11,791 nt of DNA from CAYLZN01 sp964387935 (lineage in GTDB: Bacteria; Acidobacteriota; Vicinamibacteria; Vicinamibacterales; JAFNAJ01): positions 1 to 11,791 of the forward strand of contig CAYLZN010000177.1 in the NCBI GenBank assembly GCA_964387935.1, in the 5' to 3' direction. Shown piece after piece: positions 5,879 to 11,791 of this stretch (positions are counted from its first letter, which is position 1; every line of letters starts with the position of its first letter). The position numbers and the translations under genes were made by a program. A model generated the notes under the pieces. That model had not been told where the DNA came from and searched no databases. It saw only the letters and a program-made list of their open reading frames with translations.

Positions 5879-6586
5879 GTGCTTCGGCGGTGGCGAGAAG
5901 TCCTGACGGTCGTCGTGCTGGCCGCGGGTTGCCGGGCCAACGAGCCGGCGCCGCCTGCCCAGGCCGTCGACTCCCAGGCTCGACGATCGTCGTTGGTGGC
6001 TCCCGCGTCGGACGAGCGTCCGGCGCAACCCCGGATCGTGGCACTCGGAGACAGCCTGACCGCGGGCTACGGCCTCGAGCCCGGGGACTCGTACCCCGCG
6101 CACCTCCAGCGGTTCATCGATGCGGCCGGGCTGGGCTACACCGTCGTCAACATGGGGGTGTCGGGTGACACGTCCGCCGGCGGGCTGAGCCGCCTCGACT
6201 GGGCGCTGGACGGTGACGTCCGCGTGCTGATCGTCGCGCTGGGCGGCAACGACGGTCTCCGGGGACTCTCGCCCGCCGACCTCGAGCGCAACCTCGGGGC
6301 CATCATCGACCGTGCGCAGCAGCGCGGAATCAAGGTCCTGCTGTGCGGAATGGAAGCGCCGCCCAACCTCGGCGCCGCCTTCACGCGCGACTTCCGCGCT
6401 GTCTATCCACGGCTGGCGAAGGACAAAGGCGTCGAACTGCTTCCGTTTCTGCTCGAAGGCGTCGCCGGCGTGGCGTCGCTGAACCAGGGCGACGGCATCC
6501 ACCCGACCGTCGAGGGCACCCGCCGCGTGGCGGACCTCGTGTGGGCGCGCCTGCGTCCTATGCTCCATAATCCGGTCTCGCAATGA
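5879..6586 (+). CDS. tesA: TesA-type SGNH hydrolase (lysophospholipase/arylesterase), predicted lipoprotein
   Basis: A 235-residue periplasmic esterase/thioesterase of the GDSL/SGNH superfamily. Block I is ALGDSLTAGYG with nucleophile Ser59. Block II has Gly96 in NMGVSGDTSAGG, block III has Asn124 in LGGNDGLRG, and block V has Asp205 and His208 in GDGIHPTVEG. All four signature residues are present, so it should be active. The N-terminus MLRRWREVL, a short hydrophobic stretch and LAAGC (14-18) reads as a lipoprotein signal with lipidation at Cys18. A Pro/Ala-rich tether of about 30 residues follows. E. coli TesA has an ordinary cleaved signal, so the tether is a difference. The stop overlaps the ABC ATPase start (ATGA), placing it first in a tesA-ybbA-ybbP operon. 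It probably hydrolyses lysophospholipids or acyl esters delivered by the transporter. Confidence 0.92.
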   Translation: MLRRWREVLTVVVLAAGCRANEPAPPAQAVDSQARRSSLVAPASDERPAQPRIVALGDSLTAGYGLEPGDSYPAHLQRFIDAAGLGYTVVNMGVSGDTSAGGLSRLDWALDGDVRVLIVALGGNDGLRGLSPADLERNLGAIIDRAQQRGIKVLLCGMEAPPNLGAAFTRDFRAVYPRLAKDKGVELLPFLLEGVAGVASLNQGDGIHPTVEGTRRVADLVWARLRPMLHNPVSQ

Positions 6587-7287
6587 TCCAACTGCAGGAC
6601 GTGTCCAAGACGGTGACGAGCGGCGGGCGGCCGCTCACCATCCTTCACCCCCTCAGCCTGGACGTCGCCCGCGGCGACAGCGTCGCCATCGTCGGCGCCT
6701 CGGGTAGCGGCAAGTCCACGCTGCTCGGGCTGGTGGCCGGCCTCGACGCCCCGACCACCGGCCGCGTGTGGATCGACGGCACCGACATCACCGCGCTCGG
6801 CGAGGACGCCCTCGCCCGCATGCGCGGGCAGAAAATCGGGTTCGTGTTCCAGTTCTTCCACCTCATTCCCTCGCTCACCGCCTACGAGAACGTGCTCGTT
6901 CCGCTCGAACTGGCCGGGGTCCGCGACGCGGCGCCGCGGGCCAAGGTGCTGCTCGAGGAGGTCGGGCTGTCCGGCCGCGGTCACCACTACCCGTCGCAGC
7001 TGTCGGGGGGCGAGCAGCAGCGCGTGGCGGTCGCTCGCGCGCTGGCGAACGACCCGCCCCTCCTGCTCGCCGACGAACCGACGGGCAACCTTGACTCTGC
7101 CAACGGGCATCACATCGTCGATCTGCTGTTCGACGTGAACGCGTTCCGGGGCACGACGCTGGTGCTGGTGACGCACGACCGGGACCTCGCCGCACGCGCG
7201 CGCCTCCGCCTGACGCTTCGCGACGGTCACGTGATCGACCGGGTCGATTCCGCGCCGCCGGTCGCCCCTGCGGCCGCGCCCGCGTAG
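6583..7287 (+). CDS. ybbA: YbbA/LolD-type ABC transporter ATPase
   Basis: A 234-residue cytoplasmic ATPase of the MacB/LolD/FtsE-like group that powers mechanotransmission permeases. Walker A is GASGSGKST (38-46). The Q-loop is VFQ (Gln90) followed by FFHLIPSLTAYENV, typical of this group. The ABC signature is LSGGE (140-144), Walker B is LLLADE (160-165) with catalytic Glu165, the D-loop is GNLD (168-171), and the H-loop is His198 in VTHD. All catalytic elements are intact. ATG 6583 overlaps the tesA stop by 4 bases and the gene ends 9 bases before the permease start, so ATPase and permease are almost certainly partners. A short Ala/Pro-rich tail ends the protein. Confidence 0.95.
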   Translation: MIQLQDVSKTVTSGGRPLTILHPLSLDVARGDSVAIVGASGSGKSTLLGLVAGLDAPTTGRVWIDGTDITALGEDALARMRGQKIGFVFQFFHLIPSLTAYENVLVPLELAGVRDAAPRAKVLLEEVGLSGRGHHYPSQLSGGEQQRVAVARALANDPPLLLADEPTGNLDSANGHHIVDLLFDVNAFRGTTLVLVTHDRDLAARARLRLTLRDGHVIDRVDSAPPVAPAAAPA

Positions 7288-7296
7288 CCGCCGTCC

Positions 7297-9861
7297 ATGG
7301 CCTTCATCCTTCGCATGGCGTTCCGCGAGGCCCGCGCGTCGTGGCACCGGCTCGTCTTCTTCTTCCTGTGCGTGGCCCTCGGGGTGGGCGCGATCGTGGC
7401 CCTGCGGTCGATCATCCAGACGGCCCGGCAGGAGCTGTCACGCGAGGCGCGAAGCCTGACGGCGGGTGATGTGCTCGTGCAGACGAGTCGGGTGCTCTCC
7501 GAGGACCAGGAGAAGCGGCTCTCGGCCCTGTTCGCGGGTGCCGGAGTCTCCGCGCGCACCGATGCCGTCGAGACGGCCACCATGGTCCGGCCGGCCGACG
7601 AAGCGAAGGCCGTGGCGCGCATGGTGGAGCTGCAGGGCGTGGAGGCGGCCTGGCCACTATACGGTCGGGTGACGCTGGACGGCGACTCGCCGTATCGCCA
7701 CGAGCTGCTCAGGAACCGGGGCGCTCTCGTGCGGCCGGAACTGCTCACGCAGCTCGGGGTCGCCGTCGGGGACGAGATCCTCATCGGCGATCTGGGCTTC
7801 ACCATCCGGGGGATCGTGCTCTCCGAGCCCGGGCGTCGCCAGGGGTTCTTCAGTCTCGGACCGCGGGTGCTCGTGGACCTCGCGGACTTCCGCGGCACGG
7901 GGCTCCTGACGCCGGGCAGCCGTGCGCGCTACCTCACGATGCTCCGCGTGCCGGACGACCGACTGCAGCCGCTCGTGCGGGAGGTGCGCACCCAGTTCGG
8001 CAACGAATTCGTCAGCGCGCGCTCCTACCGCAGTACCGACGATCGCCTCGGCGAGGATCTCGGCCGTGCGGAGAACTACATCAGCCTCGTCGGCTTCGTG
8101 ATCGTCATCCTCGGCGGGATCGGCGTGTGGAGCGTGACGCGGGTGTTCGTCCGCCAGAAGCTGAAGAGCATCGCCGTCCTCAAGTGCGTCGGGGCGACGA
8201 CGAGGCAGGTGCTGGCCGTCTACGTGATGCAGGTGCTGCTGCTGGGCCTGGCGGGCAGCCTGGTTGGCGTGGGGCTCGCCGCGGCCGGCCTGCGGCTGGT
8301 TCCCGCCGGCGTGGCGGAGGCCTTCGGCGGCGTGCGCCTCGCGCCCACGTGGTCGGCGATCCTGCAGGGACTCGGCGTCGGCCTGCTCGTGTCCTTCCTC
8401 TTCTCGCTCGTGCCCCTTCTGGACGTCCGGCGGGTGCGACCGCTGCTGCTCCTGCGGGAGGAGTCGGCGGTCTCGGATGCCTCGGCCCCGTTGCGCTGGC
8501 GCGAGCGGCTCGCGCGCGCCGACTGGATGAAGCTGGGCGTGGGCGCTGCCGTCCTGTCGGCCCTCGTCGCGCTGGCGGGCTGGCAGGCGGGCTCGCTGAA
8601 GGTCGGCGCCATCGTCTGTGGGGCCTTCCTGGTGGTGGCCCTTGTGCTGCACCTGGCGGGGGCCCTGCTCGTGAAGGCCGTGCAGCCGCTTGCGGCCTCG
8701 CGGTGGTTCCCGCTGCGCCACGCGGTGATCAGCGTGGGCCGGCCGGGCAATCAGACGCGCGTGATTCTCATGGCCGTGGGCCTTGGCGCGTTCTTCATCA
8801 TCGGCGTGCGTGCCTTGCAGGCCAACCTGCTTCGCGAGTTCTCGCTCGATCTGAGGGCGGACGCACCGGACCTGTTCCTGCTCGACATCCAGCCGGACCA
8901 GGTCGACGGCGTGCGCGCGTTTCTCGATGCAGCCAACCCCGTCTCTGCGCCGCGGATCCTCCCGGTGGTGCGGGGGCGCGTCACGGGCGTGCAGGGCAGC
9001 CGCGTACGGCTCGATTCGTTCGAGGACGTTCGCGGTCAGGGCTCCCTCGCCCGGGAGTACGTGATGACGTATCGCCTGGCGCTCGAAGCCAACGAGACGC
9101 TGATCGGCGGGCGGTTCTGGGAGCCTACGTCGTCGCCCGACCCGGAGGTCTCGATCGAGGAGAGCATCCACCAGCGCTTCCGGATCGACGTCGGCGACCG
9201 CGTGCGCTTCGACGTGCTCGGGCGCGTCATCGAGGCCCGGGTCTCGAGCATCCGTCGCGTCGAATGGGGGGACGCGCGTGCCGGCGGGTTCATGTTCGTG
9301 TTCAGGCCCGGGGTGCTCGAGGCGGCGCCCCAGACGAGCATTGCGGTCCTGCGGGGTCCGGCCGATCCGTCCGGGCGGGCGTTGCTCCAGCGGGACGTCG
9401 TTGCGCGCTTTCCCAACGTTTCGGTGATCGACATCCGCGACGTGGCGAGGACGCTGCAGCGCGTCCTGGACAACGTCACCCTGGCCGTGTCCACCGTGGG
9501 CCTGGTCGCGCTGCTCTCTGGCGTGCTCATCCTGGTGGGCTCGGTCGCGATGACCAAGTTCCAGCGCCTGCGCGAGGCCGCGATCTTCAAGACCCTGGGT
9601 GCCAGCAGCCGGACGCTGGCGACCATGCTCGCCATCGAGTACAGCGCCTTGGGCGCGCTCGCCGGGTCCGTCGGCGCGCTCGCCGGGCTCGGTCTGAGCT
9701 GGGTCGTCTGCCGCTTCCTGCTCGAGATTCCCTGGCATCCGGTTCCGCTCGTCAGCGCCGCCGGGTTGCTCGCCACGACCCTGGCCGTCGGGGTCGTTGG
9801 CGTCCTCGCCAGCCTGGACGTGCTCCGGCGCAAACCCCTGGCCACGCTCAGGGCCGAGTAA
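7297..9861 (+). CDS. ybbP: YbbP-type ABC permease with two FtsX-like domains
   Basis: An 854-residue inner-membrane permease. A first helix (about residues 20-41, LVFFFLCVALGVGAIVALRS) precedes a large periplasmic domain. Three helices follow at about 262-283, 305-330 and 356-375, the first FtsX-like unit (KLKSIAVLKCVGATTRQV). Helices near 414-432, 435-457 and 490-506 come next, then a second periplasmic domain. The last three helices at about 728-750, 779-802 and 820-842 form the second FtsX unit (LREAAIFKTLGASSRT). Ten helices and duplicated FtsX domains match the YbbP architecture rather than four-helix MacB or LolC. The length is close to E. coli YbbP. No strong ribosome site precedes ATG 7297, so coupling to the ATPase is likely; an in-frame ATG at 7315 is possible. 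Expected cargo: lipids or hydrophobic compounds passed to the hydrolase. Confidence 0.93.
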   Translation: MAFILRMAFREARASWHRLVFFFLCVALGVGAIVALRSIIQTARQELSREARSLTAGDVLVQTSRVLSEDQEKRLSALFAGAGVSARTDAVETATMVRPADEAKAVARMVELQGVEAAWPLYGRVTLDGDSPYRHELLRNRGALVRPELLTQLGVAVGDEILIGDLGFTIRGIVLSEPGRRQGFFSLGPRVLVDLADFRGTGLLTPGSRARYLTMLRVPDDRLQPLVREVRTQFGNEFVSARSYRSTDDRLGEDLGRAENYISLVGFVIVILGGIGVWSVTRVFVRQKLKSIAVLKCVGATTRQVLAVYVMQVLLLGLAGSLVGVGLAAAGLRLVPAGVAEAFGGVRLAPTWSAILQGLGVGLLVSFLFSLVPLLDVRRVRPLLLLREESAVSDASAPLRWRERLARADWMKLGVGAAVLSALVALAGWQAGSLKVGAIVCGAFLVVALVLHLAGALLVKAVQPLAASRWFPLRHAVISVGRPGNQTRVILMAVGLGAFFIIGVRALQANLLREFSLDLRADAPDLFLLDIQPDQVDGVRAFLDAANPVSAPRILPVVRGRVTGVQGSRVRLDSFEDVRGQGSLAREYVMTYRLALEANETLIGGRFWEPTSSPDPEVSIEESIHQRFRIDVGDRVRFDVLGRVIEARVSSIRRVEWGDARAGGFMFVFRPGVLEAAPQTSIAVLRGPADPSGRALLQRDVVARFPNVSVIDIRDVARTLQRVLDNVTLAVSTVGLVALLSGVLILVGSVAMTKFQRLREAAIFKTLGASSRTLATMLAIEYSALGALAGSVGALAGLGLSWVVCRFLLEIPWHPVPLVSAAGLLATTLAVGVVGVLASLDVLRRKPLATLRAE

Positions 9862-9882
9862 CCCCAGCCCTGAGCCCTGAGC
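9846..9882 (+). terminator. Stem-loop with two alternative 3' arms at the end of ybbP
   Basis: GCTCAGGGC (9846-9854) can pair perfectly over 9 bp with GCCCTGAGC at 9867-9875 or with a second copy at 9874-9882. The stop codon (9859-9861) lies in the loop. No T-run follows, so it is not a standard intrinsic terminator. It could be a Rho-type end, an mRNA-stability stem or an attenuator before the DksA-like gene. Confidence 0.4.
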
Positions 9883-9930
9883 CCGACCCTTGGTGGTAAG
9901 ATGGAAGGTCGGAACGGCCGGATTTCACAA

Positions 9931-9936
9931 GGGGAG
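9931..9936 (+). promoter_or_regulatory. Ribosome binding site deciding the start of the DksA-like gene
   Basis: GGGGAG lies 10 bases before ATG 9947. The frame stays open upstream to an ATG at 9890, but those 19 residues have no ribosome site and do not resemble a DksA N-terminus. TAAGAT at 9897-9902 is a possible -10 for this gene (4 of 6 matches), but no good -35 is seen. Confidence 0.5.
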
Positions 9937-9946
9937 TGCACGACCG

Positions 9947-10279
9947 ATGGACGCATCCGCTTTTCGTGAGGCGTTGCTCAAGAAGCGCAGCGAGATCCTG
10001 GGCTCGAGCGCGCTGAGCACGTTGCAGACGTCGATGGAGAACACCCGGCAGGGTGATCTGGCCGACCAGGCGACGGGCAACAACGAGGTCCACGTCGCGC
10101 TCAAGCTGCGACAGACCGACGCGAAGATCCTCCAGGCGATCGAAGAAGCGCTGTCCCGCATCGAGAACGGCAGCTACGGGATGTGCCGGGATTGCGGCGA
10201 GCCGATTGCCGATGTCCGACTGGCGGCCATTCCCTGGACCCGCGTGTGCCGTAGCTGCAAGGAAAAGCAAAGCGCGTGA
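9947..10279 (+). CDS. DksA/TraR-family zinc-finger transcription regulator, short form
   Basis: A 110-residue cytosolic protein of the DksA/TraR family, which enters the RNA polymerase secondary channel and tunes promoter output, in many bacteria together with ppGpp. Helical arms (about 3-34 and 46-75) flank the tip G-DLADQA: Asp37, Asp40 and Ala42 reproduce the D-x-x-D-x-A tip needed by E. coli DksA. The zinc finger uses Cys80, Cys83, Cys101 and Cys104 (C-x2-C-x17-C-x2-C). It is shorter than E. coli DksA (151 residues) and longer than TraR (73), like many DksA-like proteins outside Proteobacteria. Its stop overlaps the next gene start as GTGA, so it is coupled to the unknown 163-residue protein and, through it, to folK. 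Confidence 0.9.
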   Translation: MDASAFREALLKKRSEILGSSALSTLQTSMENTRQGDLADQATGNNEVHVALKLRQTDAKILQAIEEALSRIENGSYGMCRDCGEPIADVRLAAIPWTRVCRSCKEKQSA

Positions 10280-10767
10280 AGCCCTCGGACCTGATCGCTC
10301 AGTTGCAGGAGTTCTCGCGCGACAAGCTCGCGCTGCTCGAGCGCCACATCGCCGGCGCGCGGCGCGTCTCGTCCTACGAGTTCAACAACACCTATCAGTA
10401 CGTCATCAACCGGGAGGAGGCGCAGGTGGCCTGGCTCCGCGAGGCCCTGCAGGACCTCGGCGGCGCCTTCCCGGACACCGCACCCGGCCTGGATCTCCCA
10501 CCGGAGGGCGGCCGCAACGTCGAAGGTGCGGTCATCGCCAGCGACGTGCAGCACGCCGCGGCGTTCCTCGCGCGGTGGCAGCCACGAGTGGCCAACCTGC
10601 CGCAGGGCCGCCTTCGCAAGGTCATGGAGGTCGTGCTCGGCGAGACGGTCGAGCAGCGCCGGTTCTTCGAGCAGATGATCGAAGGGCGCGACGACGTCCT
10701 CGGGCGACGCCCGGCCGGCATGGGCACCGGCGGCGGCGTGTTGCCCGTGCGATGGCTCGAGCAGTAG
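10276..10767 (+). CDS. Helical protein of unknown function between the DksA-like gene and folK
   Basis: A 163-residue protein without signal peptide, membrane helix or cysteine. Four amphipathic helices seem likely at about 3-30, 34-62, 86-105 and 109-140, suggesting a helical bundle. Notable pieces are LLERHIAGARR (20-30), EFNNTYQYVINREEAQVAWL (35-54), DVQHAAAFL (90-98) and GETVEQRRFFEQMI (122-135). The acidic and His positions recall ferritin-like bundles, but the ExxH pairs of di-iron sites are not there, so I do not call it one. The tail from 142 on is Gly/Pro-rich. GTG 10276 overlaps the DksA-like stop, with AAGGAAA about ten bases upstream. The gene overlaps folK by 16 bases. Function unassigned; the tight coupling implies co-production with its neighbours. 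Confidence 0.8.
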   Translation: MKPSDLIAQLQEFSRDKLALLERHIAGARRVSSYEFNNTYQYVINREEAQVAWLREALQDLGGAFPDTAPGLDLPPEGGRNVEGAVIASDVQHAAAFLARWQPRVANLPQGRLRKVMEVVLGETVEQRRFFEQMIEGRDDVLGRRPAGMGTGGGVLPVRWLEQ

Positions 10768-11228
10768 TCCGCGTCGCCATCGCCCTCGGCAGCAACCTCG
10801 GTGACCGCGAGGCGCACCTCACCCGCGCCGTCACCCGGCTCGCCTCGATTCTCGAGGACCTCCGCGTCTCCACCTTTCACGACACCGCACCGGTCGGTGT
10901 GGGGCCGCAGCCCCGCTTTCTCAACGGCGCCGTGACCGGGTTGACCGCAGCGTCGCCAGAGTCCCTCCTCGACGAGTTGCTCCGCCTCGAGCAGAACGCC
11001 GGGCGGCAACGCCCTTACCCGGGAGCCCCACGGTCACTCGATCTCGATCTCGTGCTCCACGGCGCGAGCGTGATCGACACGCCGGGGCTGGTTGTGCCGC
11101 ACCCCCGGTTCCGCGAGCGCGCGTTCGTGCTCGCCCCGCTGTCGGAAATCGCCCCCGACATGATCGATCCCGTCACGGGAAGGACGGTCGCCTCCCTGTG
11201 GCAGGACCTGTCCGGGGCGCGAGGCTGA
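10752..11228 (+). CDS. folK: FolK, 6-hydroxymethyl-7,8-dihydropterin pyrophosphokinase
   Basis: A 158-residue cytosolic enzyme that transfers pyrophosphate from ATP to 6-hydroxymethyl-dihydropterin in folate synthesis; length is normal for the family. Motifs in order: ALGSNLGDR (11-19), FLNGAV (56-61), GRQRPYPGAPRSLDLDL (84-100) with the signature R-x2-D-x-D at Arg94, Asp97 and Asp99 (magnesium/ATP site), then VPHPRFRERAFVLAPL (115-130), the pterin and ATP loop. The start at ATG 10752 lies inside the preceding gene (16-bp overlap) without a clear ribosome site, so coupled translation is likely. No other start fits before the conserved ALGSN. No other folate gene is in the window. It ends 2 bp from the convergent RND gene. 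Confidence 0.95.
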   Translation: MARAVVRVAIALGSNLGDREAHLTRAVTRLASILEDLRVSTFHDTAPVGVGPQPRFLNGAVTGLTAASPESLLDELLRLEQNAGRQRPYPGAPRSLDLDLVLHGASVIDTPGLVVPHPRFRERAFVLAPLSEIAPDMIDPVTGRTVASLWQDLSGARG

Positions 11229-11239
11229 GCCTACCGCGC
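11217..11239. terminator. Hairpin spanning both convergent stop codons (folK / RND)
   Basis: GCGCG (11217-11221) plus AGGCT (11222-11226) can pair with AGCCT (11228-11232) plus CGCGC (11235-11239), with a 2-base bulge and the innermost pairs opening to leave a loop. It covers both stops and is nearly symmetrical, so it would form in both transcripts. No T-run is present. In GC-rich DNA a chance origin is quite possible. Confidence 0.28.
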
Positions 11240-11791
11240 GGGCGCGTCCGCGGTGGCGACCGCCTCGTCCTTCCGCCGACGCCAGAGCGCGGCCAGGCCT
11301 TCTTCGAAGAGCGTGTACATCGTCGGCACGAACACCAGGGTGATGAGCGTCGAGGCCGTGAGTCCGCCGATCACCACCCGGGCGAGCGGCGCCTGCAGCT
11401 CGGCGCCCTCACCAATCCCGAGCGCCATGGGCAGCAGGCCGAGGATGGTCGTCAGCGTGGTCATGAGGATCGGCCGCAGCCTCGTGCGCCCCGCCCGCTC
11501 GACCGCCTCCCGCAGCGGCACGCCGTCGCGACGCCGCAGCGTGTTCGTGTAGTCCACGAGCAGGATCGCGTTGCTGACGACGATGCCGGCGAGCATGATG
11601 ACGCCGATGTAGGCCTGGAGGCTGAACGCGGTGTTGGTGAGCTTGAGGGCCAGCACCACGCCAATCGCGGCCAGGGGGATGGAGAACATGATGATGAACG
11701 GGTCGCGCAGCGACTCGTACTGCGCCGCCATCACCGCGTAGACGAGCACCACCGCGAGGATGAGGAGCAGCTGCAACTGGTTGAACGCGCG
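11231..11791 (-). CDS. RND efflux pump inner-membrane subunit, C-terminal part only
   Basis: The last 186 residues of an AcrB/HAE-type resistance-nodulation-division transporter; the N-terminal part lies beyond the right edge. Visible are a helix LILAVVLVYAVMAAQYES (TM8 in AcrB numbering), PFIIMFSIPLAAIGVVLAL (TM9), the helix pair around IMLAGIVVSNAILLVDYTN (TM10), the loop RTRLRPILMTTLTTILGLLPMAL (TM11, RLRPILMT is a family hallmark) and VIGGLTASTLITLVFVPTMYTL (TM12). A short charged tail RRRKDEAVAT ends it. Such pumps export drugs, detergents or metals by proton exchange in a tripartite complex; NAILLVDYTN is common in HAE-type pumps, but substrate is not readable from this end. It would be encoded with an adaptor gene outside the window. 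Confidence 0.93.
   Translation of the reverse strand, partial: RAFNQLQLLLILAVVLVYAVMAAQYESLRDPFIIMFSIPLAAIGVVLALKLTNTAFSLQAYIGVIMLAGIVVSNAILLVDYTNTLRRRDGVPLREAVERAGRTRLRPILMTTLTTILGLLPMALGIGEGAELQAPLARVVIGGLTASTLITLVFVPTMYTLFEEGLAALWRRRKDEAVATADAPAR

Noticed and set aside
7657..9738. Long open frame (693 codons) on the minus strand opposite ybbP
   Set aside because: Low-complexity, highly charged translation, antisense to a clear ten-helix permease with family motifs.
10053..10751. Long N-terminal extension in the folK frame
   Set aside because: Arg-rich shadow of the DksA-like and 163-residue genes; FolK homology begins just after ATG 10752.
10276..10767. Calling the 163-residue protein a ferritin or DUF member
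   Set aside because: Helical pattern is suggestive, but the metal-ligand motifs are missing and no family can be confirmed by reading.
1..11791. CRISPR array, tRNA, rRNA, insertion sequence, integrase, toxin-antitoxin or phage genes
   Set aside because: No regularly spaced repeats, cloverleaf-type sequences, transposase or integrase motifs or terminal inverted repeats were seen. All plausible frames belong to the genes listed.

Overview
The window is uniformly GC-rich, densely coded chromosomal DNA. I see no mobile element, tRNA, rRNA, CRISPR array, integrase or phage gene. High GC, a lipid-hydrolase/ABC operon of the tesA-ybbA-ybbP type, a large RND pump and a secreted protein built of W-x-F/L-A-E-G repeats with a TIG domain together suggest a Gram-negative soil-type bacterium. 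Acidobacteriota (Vicinamibacteria-like) is my best guess, but this rests on gene style, not on a marker gene.

Layout. Left block, minus strand, 4554 down to 1: a secreted repeat protein, then a zeta-crystallin-like quinone oxidoreductase 29 bp downstream, then an ArnT/PMT-like membrane glycosyltransferase whose GTG start overlaps the oxidoreductase stop (GTGA) and which runs off the left edge. The 142-bp divergent gap 4555-4696 holds a candidate promoter, an 11-bp-spaced direct repeat and a G-quadruplex-type motif over the ribosome site of the next gene. Plus strand 4697-4936: a 79-residue Ala/Arg-rich helical protein of unknown function. It converges, with 2 bp between stops, on a BASS-family transporter (minus, 5820-4939).

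Middle block, plus strand 5879-9861: a TesA-type SGNH hydrolase with a lipoprotein signal, a LolD/YbbA-type ABC ATPase (ATGA overlap) and a ten-helix YbbP-type permease. This is probably one lipid/hydrophobic-compound handling machine in the inner membrane and periplasm. Right block, plus strand 9947-11228: a short DksA/TraR zinc-finger protein, a 163-residue helical protein of unknown function (GTGA overlap) and FolK (16-bp overlap). It converges, again with 2 bp between stops, on the C-terminal part of an RND efflux pump inner-membrane protein (minus, running off the right edge).

Most of this is recognisable housekeeping and envelope biology. I do not see a clear undescribed defence or mobile system. 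The parts worth a second look are the four-repeat secreted protein and its C-terminal two-cysteine module, the membrane-tethered hydrolase in the YbbAP operon, the coupled DksA-like/unknown/FolK trio, and two intergenic RNA-structure candidates: the G-quadruplex versus hairpin at 4663-4689, and the stem with two alternative partners at 9846-9882.
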